Shown: one piece after another, positions 7,778-17,751 of the stretch
How positions within the stretch are numbered: position 1 is the first letter of the stretch
Layout of the letters: the number at the start of each line of letters is the position of its first letter
Source of the DNA: CAZMCC01 sp964564695
Lineage (GTDB): Bacteria > Planctomycetota > Phycisphaerae > Phycisphaerales > UBA1924
Direction: 5' to 3'
NCBI GenBank assembly: GCA_964564695.1
Contig: CAZMCC010000033.1
Coordinates: forward strand, 1-35,624
DNA length: 35,624 nt
Made by a program: the position numbers and the translations under genes
Notes under the pieces: model-generated
Told to the model about the DNA's origin: nothing
Seen by the model: the letters and a program-made list of their open reading frames with translations, nothing else
Databases searched by the model: none

Positions 7778-10700
7778 TCAGGAGATGAACTTCTGGAGGA
7801 GCGGCAGGGCCATCTGCTGACCGAGGTAGAAGTTGGTCGTCGTGGCCTGGTCCGCGGGGATGGAGAGCTGGGCCGCGGTGCCGGTGATCGGGATGGTGAC
7901 GTCGATGTTGGTGTTGACCGAGTTGACGTCGTGGACGTCGAAGATCTGGCCGCTGAGGGCGGCGGAGTTCACCGAGCGGACGCCCATGAGCTCGCCGATG
8001 CGGCGAGCGGTGGCGTTGACGATCTGGTTGATGAGGGCGTCGATGCCGCCGGGGCTCTGGGGGTTGGCCAGGGTGTTGAGCTGGGGGAGGAAGACGATGC
8101 CCTGGTCGTTGCGGTCGGTGTTGAAGGGGTCGGACCGCTGGGCGTAGCCGAAGCGCCCGTCGAAGAAGAACGGCGTGGGCTCGGGGGAGCCGGAGAGGAA
8201 GACGGTGGAGTAGTCCGAGCCCTCGAAGCCGGCGGTGCTGGTGGAAACATTCACGTTGAGACCGGCGCTGTCGAAGATGCCCTGGAGGCGGGAGATGACC
8301 CGCTGGCTGACGTAGCTGTCGATCGGGGTGGCACCGACGAAGCCTGTGAAGCCGAGGCCCGAGACGGTGAACGGCGTGGCCGTGGTGCGGACGTCCTCGC
8401 CGGCCTCGAGCCAGTCGAGGCTGCCGCCGCGGAGCTCGATGTAGACGTTCTGGGCCGACGGGGCGATGGAGCCAGTGCCCTTGGTGAGGATCTCGAGGGT
8501 GTAGTCGCTGCGGATGGCGCCCTGGACGTAGACGGCGTATGAAGCGGGGCTGACGCCCTGGACGCCGAGGCGGCCGGGGGCGATGAACTCCATGAAGAAG
8601 TCGCCGTTGTCGTTGTAGCCGTAGCTGGTGTTGCCGTTGGAGACGATCTGGTTGGGGTTCTGCCCGATGGGCTTGAGCTCGGTGGGGGCGGCGATGAGGT
8701 TGGCGTTGGAGACGCTGGAAGCGCCGGAGGTCTCGAAGACGGCGAGCTGGACGTCGCCGCGGAGGTCCTGCTGGCGCGGGTCGGGGGTAAGGCCGATGTT
8801 GGAGCCGAACTCGGTGAGCTGGAGGGTGACGCGGACGCGGGTGCCTGGGACGATCGGGGTGCCGTTGTTGAGGCGGTAGACGTCGGCGTCGGGAGCGACT
8901 TCGACGGGTGTGCCGGAGAAGCCGGCCTCGCCGATGGAGGCGCCGACGAAGGAGACGATGTGGTCGTCGCTGGTTCCGAAGGTGTTGTCGTCGCCGGCGA
9001 AGCGCTGGGAGGTGATGCCCGAGCCGTTGACACCGCTGACGAAGTCGTCCTTGGTTCCCTTGAGGGCGTCTTCGCCGGCATTGAGGGTGAAGGTGAACTG
9101 GCCGATGACGACCTGGCCGAGGTCGTCGACGGTGTTGAGCTGCCCGTCGGGCCCGGTGAAGGCGATCGGGGCCGGGGCGTTGACGACGCCGACGCCGTCG
9201 CCGGAGTCGGTGTCGCCGGCGAAGCCGGTGTCGGCATCGTCGAAGACCTCAACGGAGAAGTTGTACCGGCCGAGGGCGCTGGCGATGGACTCGATGTTGG
9301 CGATGTCGTCGGGGTCGGCGACATCGACCTGGCCGAGGCCGGCGGTCACGAGGATGAAGTAGGTGCCGGTCTGGGTGATGAGGTAGTTGTCGGCGAGGCT
9401 GAGGTCGTCCTGATCGGGGACGGCGCTGGCGACGCGGAGGGCCTGTGCCGTGATGATGCCGGTCGGGAAGACGCTCGTCGAGGCGAGCAGCTGGTTGCCG
9501 TTGGAGTCGAGCAGGGCGCGACCGGCTTCGGCGGCGGCGCCGAGCATGCGTCCGAGCTTGAGGATCTGGCCGGCGCGGAGGGTGATGCGGTAGAGGTCGG
9601 CGTCGCCGGCGGCGCGGAAGAAGTCGACGTCCTCGTCGGGGTGATCGCCGAGGGTGCCACGCAGGACGTACTCGGAGTTCGTATCGGGGAGGAAGTCGGG
9701 GGCGTAGTTGTTGTCGAGGATCTCGTCGAGGTCGGTGGCCTCGTAGAAGTCGACCTCGTGGGTGATGCCGCCGAAGGTGTCGCTGGCGGTGTTGTCGACG
9801 AGCTTGTCGCCGGCGTCACCGACGACGTCGTCCTGGGACCAGCTGTCGGCGCTGCCGGAGGCGAAGCCGTCGGCGTTGCCGTCGAGCGTCTGGTTCTGGG
9901 TCTGGCCGCGGAAGACGGTGGCGTCGAGCTCGAAGCGGAAGACGCCGGGGCCGGGGACGCCGCCCTGCTGCGGGAGGGAGCGGTTGGTGACGTCGCGGCT
10001 GAAGGTGACGACCGCGGTGTTGGAGTCGGAGAAGTACTCGACGAAGTAGTCGGTGCCCTCGGCGAGCTGGACGAAGACGCCGTCGGCGCGGATCTCGCTG
10101 ATTCGCAGGGCGGGCGAGAGCGTGGACTGGTTGATGTCCTGGTTGAACTCGATGGAGGCGGTGTAGAGGCCCGACTCCTCGATGACGCGGAGGTCGGAGA
10201 CCTGGAGCGGGAAGTTGCTGGGGCGGAGGCGCTCGACGTCGAAGTTGCCGATTTCTTCGGCCGGGAGGCCGGCGACGGTGACAGCGCCGATGGAGCCGTT
10301 GGAGGTGACGCGGTAGGACTGGCCGTTGAAGTCCGATCCGACCTGGCCGCCGCCGATGGAGACGGTGTTGATGGAAGAGCGGCCGTCGGCGACGAGGTCG
10401 TCGGACGTGCCGAGGAAGCCGTCGGCGCCGCGGGCGATGCCGGCGGCGACGTCGGCGGAGCGGAAGTTGCCGCCGATGTTGACGGGACCGATGTTGCCGT
10501 TGCTGACGCGGTCGGCGTTGAGGCCGGTTCCGCCGAAGCTGGTGTCCTTGCCGAGGTCGACACCGGCGAGGACCTGCGTGAAGTCGGCGCTGCCGCGGAT
10601 GTTGACCGAGCCGATGTCGTTGCCGGCGGCGATGCGGGCGTTCTTGGTGTCACCGGCGGTGAAGGAGCCGATGGAACGCCCGGCGCGGACGCCGCCGCCC

Positions 10701-13700
10701 GAGCGACCCAGGACGTTGACGGTCCCCACGTCGCGGTCGAGCGTGATGCGTCCGGCCTGGTTGCTGCCGATGAGGATGGAGTTGGCGGCGAGGAAGTCGA
10801 TGCCGGCGTTGAGGCCGAGGTCGCCGCCGATGATGAGCTGGTTGATGAAGTTGCCGAAGATCGTGCCGCCGATGGTGGGGCCGACGGTGAGCAGGCCGAC
10901 GTCGTTGCCGGCGCCGATGACGCCGGTGATGTCGACATAGCCGAACTCGGCGGCCTGGACGTAGCCGTCGAAGTAGAACTGGCTGGCGCCGAAGAGGCTG
11001 GCGCGGACCGAGGCGAAGCCCAGCGACGAGCTGTCGTTGGAGGTGATCTGCAGGTCGCTGAAGGTGCCCTGGTCGGAATCGACGATCAGGGTGCTGGCGA
11101 GGGTCGAGTTGATGATCGCCAGGCGCCCGACGTTGCGGTTGAGGGTCGCGTCGAAGACCTGCTCGTAGAACGCGTTGCCCGGGCCGCTGAAGGTGATGCG
11201 TCCGGTCTCGCCCGAGGGGAGGACGAACGGGGTGGGGACGCCGTTGGTCACGAGGCCCGCGACGGGGACGAACTCGATGATGCGGCCGGGGTTGGCCTGG
11301 TTGAGGCCGGGGCCGCCGCGGACGATGCCGGGGCTGGTGGGGCCGATGCCGTTGTCGGCGAAGGCGCTGGTGGCCAGGGCGGCGCCTTCGACGGTGACGG
11401 AGTTGATGGTGCTGATGCCGTCGGCGACCTCGTCGTCGCCGGTGTTGTAGACGCCGTCGGGACCGGCGTTCATGCCGGCCGAGATGGTGACGGCACCGGT
11501 GCCGCCGTGGAAGGTGAGATCGCCGATGCGACCGAACTGGACGGTGTCGGCGTTGGCGCCGGTGCCGCCGGGGCGACCGTCCTGGCCGAGGCCGAGCACG
11601 CCCGCGGCGATGATGGCGCCGCCGACGAACTGGTTGACCTCGACGCTGGCGAGGGTGTCGCCGGCGGTGATGAACGACCCGCCCAGGCCGGGCGTGACGA
11701 AGTCGTTCATGATGACGCCGTAGATGAAGACACGTCCGATGGAGTGGCCGGCGATGATGGCCGACTCCCACATGCCGGCCTGGGCGACCTCGACGAGGCC
11801 GATGTTGGTTCCGGACTGGATGCGCGAGCCCTGGAAGGTGTCGACCTGCTGGACGCCCGGGGGGAGCTGGTTGCGCTGGGAGTCGAAGCCGACGGACTGC
11901 GACAGGTTGGGGTTGACGCCGATGTCGCCGGCGAAGCCCAGCGCGTTGGGCAGGACGCGGATGGCCCCGATGGTCTCGTCGGCGTAGACGTTGCCCTGGA
12001 GGTGGCCGCCGATGATGGTGAAGTTGTCGATGCCGCCGTCGAAGGCCTGGATGCTGTTGCCGGGGCGGTAGGAGCCGTCGGTGAGGTTGATGGCGCCGAT
12101 GCCGCCGGAGTAGCTGGTGATGGACCCGTCGAAGTCGCCGAAGAGGTTGAGGACGTTGATGCGTCCGTAGGCGACGATGGAAGCGTGGCTGGCGAGGTCG
12201 TTGCCGGGGAGGGCGACGACGCGGGCGTTGCGGTAGCTGTTGATGGCGCCGCCGACGCGCAGGTCGGTGTAGACCTGGCCGGCGGTGGCCTCGATGGTGT
12301 CGAGGTTGCCGCGGATGTTGATGGCGCGGTCGCTTCCCTCGTCGCCGACGGCGCCGACGTTGAGGCCGGCGCGGATGCGGGTGACGTGGGACTGGATGGA
12401 GAGCTTGGTGAAGAGGTTTCCGCCGGCGTCGAGCAGGGCGAGCGTGCCGTCGGAGGCGTCGGTGGTCGTCACGGTGCCGATGATGTCGCCGTTGGTGGAG
12501 ACGATGGAGTTGATCGGGCCGGAGGAGGAGATGTCGCCGGTGAGGAAGAGTCGGGCGCGGACGTTATCGATGCGGCCGGAGGGGCCGGTCGACTCGATGA
12601 CGCTCGAGGTGATGTTGTCGCCGGCGATGATGCTGACGATGGCGCCGCTGGCGGAGATGCGGCTCGACCGCAGGTCGCCGCCGGTGTTGAGCTGCGTGAG
12701 CTGGCCGACGGTGAACGTGGAGGAACGGATGTCGTTGCCGGTGAAGACGTTGACGAGGTCGTCGGCGACTTCGATGGTCGCCCGCGTGATGTTGCGGGCG
12801 CTGATCGACCCGGTGACGTCGTTTTCGATGTCGATGGTGAGGTCGCTGATGTCGCCCGACTGGCCGTTGGTGGTCACGGTGTCGAGGTTGCGGGTGGCCT
12901 TGATGAGGTTCTGGCGGTTCTCGAGCGGCTCGCCCAGGCGGGTCGAGTTGCGGAACTCGTCGGCCGTGATCGTGCCGATATCGAGGGTGGCCTGCGCCAT
13001 CGACGCGTCCCACGCGCCGCCGGAGATGGTGACGTTGGTGATCAGGAGGCCGAGCATCTCGCTGCGGAAGATGTCGGTATTGACGGCCTGGATGCGGCCG
13101 ACGGTGGCGGTCGCGGTGGGGTCGTCCGCGTCGGCGACGGTGTACCAGAAGCGGGCCGAGCGCCAGTAGGAGTCGAGGGTCGACGAGGCCATGTAGGCGC
13201 CGTCGATCGAGCCGTTCTCGATGCGGACATCGAGAAGGCCGTCCTGGGTGTCCTCGATGATCGTGTTGGCGGCGATGATGATGCCGTTGATTTTGGGGTT
13301 GAGGCCGCGTCCGCCGAAGACCTGGCGGATGTCGTCCTCGGCAAAGATGCCGGCCTTGACCATCGGCCCGTCGCCGGGGGCGGCGAGCCCGTCGCCGACG
13401 TCGATGTTGTTGATCTGGCGAGCGTAGATGGACCCGACGATGCCCTCGAAGGCGCCGGGGATGCGGACGCCGTCGGCGTTGGCGGTGAGCTGGGTGATGT
13501 CCCCGCCCTGCATGATGAAGTCGCCGATTGCGCGGTTGACGGTGACGGTGCCGACGCTGCCGGTGCGGATGATCGCGCCGTTGAGCTGGGGATCGAAGAC
13601 GCCGCCGACGTCGGCGAGCGTCATGTCGTCGGGGTGGTTGCTGGTGAGCGGGGGCGGATCGATGGGTTGGAAGACCGTCCCGTTCATATCCTGGTTGAAG

Positions 13701-16700
13701 GCGCCGGGGTCGACGCCCATGGGGCCGCCGACGCCGCCTTCGCCGCCGCCGCCGCCACCGCCGCCGAAGCCGACGGAGATGCCCAGGTCCGGGCCGATGA
13801 GGCGCGGGCCGACGCGGTTGACCTGGGTGCGCCCGAGGTTGCCGCCGCCGATCTGCAGGGTGTCGAGGCTGAGCACGTCAATGGCGACGATGTCGCCGTT
13901 GGTGGTGGAGTTGCGGATGAGGTTGATGCCCAGGCCGGCGGTCTGCTCGATGCGGTAGACGTCGATCTCGCCGGTGCCGCCCAGGAGGATGCCCGAGCGG
14001 GCGCCCGCGTCGGTGGTGACGGCGATGTGACCGATCGAGACGAGGCCGCCGTTGGGGGCGTCGATGACGAGGTTGGCCCCGCCGGTGAGGTTGGCGTCGA
14101 TGCGTGCGACGACCACGCCTCCCGAGCCGATGGGGAGGACGCGCACCGCTGCGATGGGCACGTCACCCGCGCCGCCGCCGCCGGTGAGCGAGAGACGGAC
14201 GGTGGCGCCGCTGTCGTCGGTGAACGAGAGCGGGGTGGTGGGCGTCATGATGAAGACGACGTCAGGATCGGTCTGGTCGCCGATCTGGTTGAAGCTCGCG
14301 AAGCGGATGTCGGAGCCGGTGCCCAGCTGGAAGTTGCCCAGGGACTCGTCGATCAGGCCCGTGCCGCCGGTCGCGCCGACGAGGAAGCGGTCGATGATGG
14401 AGTTGTTGCTGGTGCGGAGGTTGAAGCCCGTGGCGTCGATGAACTGGCCGACGTTGAACAGGCCGATATCGCCGCGCCCGCCGGAGGTGCCGGTGCGGAC
14501 CGTGACGGTGCGGGTGGGGTCGATGACGAGGGCGAAGTCCTGGTTGAAACGGACGGCGCCGGCGACGTCGAAGATGCCGATGCCGCCGCCGACGTCGAGC
14601 TCGAGATCCTCAACATCACCCTCGGCGACGTTGTTGGGGCCGCCGGCGATCGGCGACTGGCCGGTCCGGAACGAGCCGAGGTTGCCGCCGACGAACATCT
14701 GCGGGCCGGGTGAACCGGGTCGCGTGCCGGAAACGTCAGATCCGAAGATGGCCCCGTAGAGGTTGCCGGCGACCGACAGGGTCGAGGGACGCCAGTCGAG
14801 CAAGTCGTCATCGTCCTCGTCGGTGGTGATGTAGTCGCCTGGGGACGCGAGAGCGCCGCCGGCGTCGGTGAAGCCGGTGCCGACGCGGAACGCGCCCATG
14901 TCGCCGGCCTGGAGCGTGATCGAGTTCGGGTCGCCCGTCAGGCCCGTGCGGGCCACGCTCATGTACGAACCGAAGACCGTGGGCTTGTAGCCCGAGATCG
15001 ACACCTGGTACGGCGTCGGGCCGTCGCCGAACGTCCCGTCGACCGGGATGTTGAGCACGAGGTAATAGATGTCCGTCGCGTCGGGCGTGAAGCTGAACCG
15101 CACGGCCGGGTTGACGCCGGGGAGGCGGTTGTCGCTGAACTCGGGGACCTCGTGGGCGGCGACGGTGCGGCCCTGGCTGTCGACGATGCGTGCGTACGCG
15201 CGGGTGCCCTCGAAGCCGAACGCCGGGTTGAAGTTGAGGCCCTGGAAGCGGAACTCGACGTCGACCGTGACCTTCGAGTCGAACGAGGCCGGGAAGGCGT
15301 ATGCGTCCTGCGCATCGAGGCTGCGGACCTGGTCGTTGTTCGACAGGAAGCCGGTGATCTTGGCCGCGGTGCCGCCGCCGCCGATGAACTCGGCGCCCAG
15401 CAGCTGGTCGTTGCGGATATACGAGCTGCCGAAGATGACCGCCCGGCCGAACTGGTCGAGGAGCGGGTTGCCGTACAGGCCGACAGCTCCGTTCTGCGCG
15501 TTGGGGTTCGACAGGACGTTGGCGACGGTGTTGCGCTGGTCGCCGTTGGTCTGGCGGTAGTAGATGACTTCCTTCTCTTTGAAGTCGTAGTTGGAGAGCG
15601 CGGCGCGGTCGGGATTGGAAAGGTCGCCCAGGACGAGCACGTCGCCGGTGGAGCGTCCGCCGATGCGGAGCTCGCCGAGCGTGCGTCCGACCGTGATGGT
15701 GTTGCCGGTGTCGGTCTGCGCGTCTTCGTCGGGGGTGATGTCGGGGCTGGTGCCCTGGTCGTCGGGCACCCAGTTGCCGAAGTCGCTGGCGACCGAGATC
15801 AGCTGCGCGTCGCCTTCGACGGTGAGCGATCCCAGCAGCAGGCCCGTGCTCACGGTGCGTGCGGCCCCGGTGATGCGGCTGGAGCCGTGCACCACGCCGT
15901 GGATGATGAGCGTGCCGATCGAACCGTTCACGAAGACGCCCTGGTCGGGGCGGTTGAACGAGGGCTTGTCGTCAACGGGCGCGCCGGGGTGCTGCAGGTA
16001 CCGGTCGGGGTCGGAGATGTCGCGCAGGAACGGGGAGCCGAGGATGATCGAGCCCGCGGCCGGGGGCAGGCCGACCACGGCGGGCGGGTTGTCGTCGGTC
16101 AGGGAGTAGCCGAAGCCGACCCGCGACTCGATGGCGTCGAGGGTGCCGACGAGCTCGTCGGGCAGGCGGAAGACAAAGCCGCTCTCGACGAAGCGCGTCT
16201 GGTTGTCGGGATCGTCGCTGGGCTCGACTTCGCCGCCCCACATGACGAAGCTGCTGTTCTCGTTGGTGCCGTTGACGATGATGCGACCGAGGCCGTCGTT
16301 GAAGTCGGGGACGCCGTCGCCGTTGCGGTCGCCGATGACGATCTCGCCCGAGCCGTCGTCGCCGATGACGACGGTGCCGGTCATGTCCCGTCCGTAGAGG
16401 TCGAGGAACTGGGCGGAGGCGCCCGCGGGTCCGGTGAGCACGACCTCGACGCCGAGGCGCCGGCCGGTCAGGATGTCGGAGAAGGTGAGGGGCGGGAAGG
16501 TGGTGTTGATCGCCTCGATCGTGAACTGATCGATGTACGTGACGTTGTCGGGAGGGACCTGCACGCTCGAGAAGCGGACCGTGTCGAAGCCCTGGGGGAA
16601 GTCGATGTTGTACGAGAAGCCGTTGCCGGTGTCGGCCGCGATCGCGGTCAGCTCGGCGCCGCGGAGCGTCTCGACGACCAGGCCCTGTTCCAGGAGTTCG

Positions 16701-17329
16701 ATCTCGGTGCCGGTGACACCGTCGGTGCCCAGGCCGCGGATGACGAACGACGACTTGGTCGCGAGGCGGAGCTGCTGCTGGCCGCCGGCGCCGGGCTCGG
16801 TCAGGAAGGCGAACGACACGAACCCATTGCCCGTGAGGTCAATGCTCATGTCGAAGTCACCGTCCTCGCCCGGGTTGGGGCCGGCGATGCGCCGCGGCGT
16901 GGCGCCCGCAGAGGAATAGTTGATCTGGAAGTTCGACTCGTTAAACACGGTGCCGCGCGGCGGGATCTGCGGGACGAACTGGGTCCAGAACCCGTCCTCG
17001 TCGCCGAAGCCCTCGGTCACCACGGTCTCTTCGTCGGGCTCGGGTTGCTCGAAGAACAGCGTGGGGCCGAAGTAGGAGAACCAGGCCGTGGCGATGCCCA
17101 GGCCCGTCGCCGGGTCGACCGTGTCCGGCGCGACGGTCATCGTGAACAGCAGCTTTCGCTGTTCGAGCGATTCGACGCCGAAGGGGTTGCCGGCGTCCGC
17201 ACCGTGCCCCGCCGCGCGCGCTAGCGCCGACGGCGAACGGCGCGCAGATGCGCACCGCGAGCTCCGGGTCGAATCGCCGATATCGGACATCTGGCCAGAA
17301 CTACGGCTCCACCCATCTCGGCTAGTCAT
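7778..17329 (-). CDS. Giant exported beta-solenoid protein with LEPR-XLL-type N-terminus
   Basis: About 3,183 residues (numbering from the alternative ATG at 17338). SLEQRKLL at 57-64, after a basic Ser/Arg-rich leader, matches the LEPR-XLL motif of large exported planctomycete proteins. A DxNxDGxxD loop (about 333-350) looks calcium-binding. Residues about 450-2350 are a repetitive solenoid of short strands with recurring G-x-IG-x-x-x-x-G units, like a parallel beta-helix. It includes a run of eight glycines before EGGVGG and Asp-rich GADGFLGTSDD-type units. An SbsA-like Ig domain follows (about 2370-2490), then two pre-peptidase C-terminal-type domains (about 2565-2660 and 2810-2955). The last part (about 2965-3130) resembles matrixin-type domains, but the zinc motif reads RRIGELMGVRS, without ligands. 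The start at 17329 is favoured because AAGGA lies 9 nt upstream. Likely a cell-surface protein; binding target unknown. Confidence 0.85.
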   Translation of the reverse strand: MTSRDGWSRSSGQMSDIGDSTRSSRCASARRSPSALARAAGHGADAGNPFGVESLEQRKLLFTMTVAPDTVDPATGLGIATAWFSYFGPTLFFEQPEPDEETVVTEGFGDEDGFWTQFVPQIPPRGTVFNESNFQINYSSAGATPRRIAGPNPGEDGDFDMSIDLTGNGFVSFAFLTEPGAGGQQQLRLATKSSFVIRGLGTDGVTGTEIELLEQGLVVETLRGAELTAIAADTGNGFSYNIDFPQGFDTVRFSSVQVPPDNVTYIDQFTIEAINTTFPPLTFSDILTGRRLGVEVVLTGPAGASAQFLDLYGRDMTGTVVIGDDGSGEIVIGDRNGDGVPDFNDGLGRIIVNGTNENSSFVMWGGEVEPSDDPDNQTRFVESGFVFRLPDELVGTLDAIESRVGFGYSLTDDNPPAVVGLPPAAGSIILGSPFLRDISDPDRYLQHPGAPVDDKPSFNRPDQGVFVNGSIGTLIIHGVVHGSSRITGAARTVSTGLLLGSLTVEGDAQLISVASDFGNWVPDDQGTSPDITPDEDAQTDTGNTITVGRTLGELRIGGRSTGDVLVLGDLSNPDRAALSNYDFKEKEVIYYRQTNGDQRNTVANVLSNPNAQNGAVGLYGNPLLDQFGRAVIFGSSYIRNDQLLGAEFIGGGGTAAKITGFLSNNDQVRSLDAQDAYAFPASFDSKVTVDVEFRFQGLNFNPAFGFEGTRAYARIVDSQGRTVAAHEVPEFSDNRLPGVNPAVRFSFTPDATDIYYLVLNIPVDGTFGDGPTPYQVSISGYKPTVFGSYMSVARTGLTGDPNSITLQAGDMGAFRVGTGFTDAGGALASPGDYITTDEDDDDLLDWRPSTLSVAGNLYGAIFGSDVSGTRPGSPGPQMFVGGNLGSFRTGQSPIAGGPNNVAEGDVEDLELDVGGGIGIFDVAGAVRFNQDFALVIDPTRTVTVRTGTSGGRGDIGLFNVGQFIDATGFNLRTSNNSIIDRFLVGATGGTGLIDESLGNFQLGTGSDIRFASFNQIGDQTDPDVVFIMTPTTPLSFTDDSGATVRLSLTGGGGAGDVPIAAVRVLPIGSGGVVVARIDANLTGGANLVIDAPNGGLVSIGHIAVTTDAGARSGILLGGTGEIDVYRIEQTAGLGINLIRNSTTNGDIVAIDVLSLDTLQIGGGNLGRTQVNRVGPRLIGPDLGISVGFGGGGGGGGEGGVGGPMGVDPGAFNQDMNGTVFQPIDPPPLTSNHPDDMTLADVGGVFDPQLNGAIIRTGSVGTVTVNRAIGDFIMQGGDITQLTANADGVRIPGAFEGIVGSIYARQINNIDVGDGLAAPGDGPMVKAGIFAEDDIRQVFGGRGLNPKINGIIIAANTIIEDTQDGLLDVRIENGSIDGAYMASSTLDSYWRSARFWYTVADADDPTATATVGRIQAVNTDIFRSEMLGLLITNVTISGGAWDASMAQATLDIGTITADEFRNSTRLGEPLENRQNLIKATRNLDTVTTNGQSGDISDLTIDIENDVTGSISARNITRATIEVADDLVNVFTGNDIRSSTFTVGQLTQLNTGGDLRSSRISASGAIVSIIAGDNITSSVIESTGPSGRIDNVRARLFLTGDISSSGPINSIVSTNGDIIGTVTTTDASDGTLALLDAGGNLFTKLSIQSHVTRIRAGLNVGAVGDEGSDRAINIRGNLDTIEATAGQVYTDLRVGGAINSYRNARVVALPGNDLASHASIVAYGRINVLNLFGDFDGSITSYSGGIGAINLTDGSYRPGNSIQAFDGGIDNFTIIGGHLQGNVYADETIGAIRVLPNALGFAGDIGVNPNLSQSVGFDSQRNQLPPGVQQVDTFQGSRIQSGTNIGLVEVAQAGMWESAIIAGHSIGRVFIYGVIMNDFVTPGLGGSFITAGDTLASVEVNQFVGGAIIAAGVLGLGQDGRPGGTGANADTVQFGRIGDLTFHGGTGAVTISAGMNAGPDGVYNTGDDEVADGISTINSVTVEGAALATSAFADNGIGPTSPGIVRGGPGLNQANPGRIIEFVPVAGLVTNGVPTPFVLPSGETGRITFSGPGNAFYEQVFDATLNRNVGRLAIINSTLASTLIVDSDQGTFSDLQITSNDSSSLGFASVRASLFGASQFYFDGYVQAAEFGYVDITGVIGAGNDVGLLTVGPTIGGTIFGNFINQLIIGGDLGLNAGIDFLAANSILIGSNQAGRITLDRDVGTVNVLGRSGGGVRAGRSIGSFTAGDTKNARIAAGNDIGSVNIRGSADFTQVLAGVDLGKDTSFGGTGLNADRVSNGNIGPVNIGGNFRSADVAAGIARGADGFLGTSDDLVADGRSSINTVSIGGGQVGSDFNGQSYRVTSNGSIGAVTVAGLPAEEIGNFDVERLRPSNFPLQVSDLRVIEESGLYTASIEFNQDINQSTLSPALRISEIRADGVFVQLAEGTDYFVEYFSDSNTAVVTFSRDVTNRSLPQQGGVPGPGVFRFELDATVFRGQTQNQTLDGNADGFASGSADSWSQDDVVGDAGDKLVDNTASDTFGGITHEVDFYEATDLDEILDNNYAPDFLPDTNSEYVLRGTLGDHPDEDVDFFRAAGDADLYRITLRAGQILKLGRMLGAAAEAGRALLDSNGNQLLASTSVFPTGIITAQALRVASAVPDQDDLSLADNYLITQTGTYFILVTAGLGQVDVADPDDIANIESIASALGRYNFSVEVFDDADTGFAGDTDSGDGVGVVNAPAPIAFTGPDGQLNTVDDLGQVVIGQFTFTLNAGEDALKGTKDDFVSGVNGSGITSQRFAGDDNTFGTSDDHIVSFVGASIGEAGFSGTPVEVAPDADVYRLNNGTPIVPGTRVRVTLQLTEFGSNIGLTPDPRQQDLRGDVQLAVFETSGASSVSNANLIAAPTELKPIGQNPNQIVSNGNTSYGYNDNGDFFMEFIAPGRLGVQGVSPASYAVYVQGAIRSDYTLEILTKGTGSIAPSAQNVYIELRGGSLDWLEAGEDVRTTATPFTVSGLGFTGFVGATPIDSYVSQRVISRLQGIFDSAGLNVNVSTSTAGFEGSDYSTVFLSGSPEPTPFFFDGRFGYAQRSDPFNTDRNDQGIVFLPQLNTLANPQSPGGIDALINQIVNATARRIGELMGVRSVNSAALSGQIFDVHDVNSVNTNIDVTIPITGTAAQLSIPADQATTTNFYLGQQMALPLLQKFIS

Positions 17330-17751
17330 GCTTCGCATTCCTTGAAACCAGAAAGCCCATCCCCGCTACCCGCCCGGGCGTCCACTCAACCTCGCTCATT
17401 CCAGTGCTTGCTGCCTGCGTTCCCGGCGTCACGTCACGTCTACGGCACACCACCAGCGCCGAATCGCGCGTGTCCGGCGGGGTCGGCCACCCACCGTAGG
17501 GTCGGCAGGGTACTTCGCCGCCGTCCCGCCCGCAAGTCCTCCGCCCATCAACGCTTGGGATCATTTGCGCGGAGTCCGCTCGGGCCCACTCCCATACGAC
17601 CGAGAGCGCCAAAACGGTTCCACAACCCAAATTCACGGTGCCCCCAATGCTGTCGGATGCCCCGCCGTGCGTACAGTCCTTGGAGTAGAAATCCAGGACA
17701 CACGTCCACGGTCGACGTCCGGTTCTCCCGCACGCCTGCAGGAGGCACGAG
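17330..17751. other. Divergent intergenic region, probable promoters
   Basis: About 420 bp separate the divergent starts of the solenoid gene and the CHASE2 kinase gene. I see no convincing coding sequence on either strand. On the minus strand AAGGA at 17339-17343 serves the ATG at 17329. On the plus strand AGGAGG ends 6 nt before the kinase ATG. Promoters for both genes should lie here, but I cannot assign -35/-10 boxes with confidence. Confidence 0.5.

Noticed and set aside
8960..14713. Open frame of about 1,900 codons antisense to the giant gene
   Set aside because: It is rich in Asp, Val, Gly and Ala with no motif, as expected from the opposite strand of a high-GC gene with strong third-position bias. 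The minus-strand protein has clear domains.
15152..17224. Second long plus-strand frame opposite the N-terminal part of the giant gene
   Set aside because: Same low-complexity composition; a shadow of the minus-strand gene.
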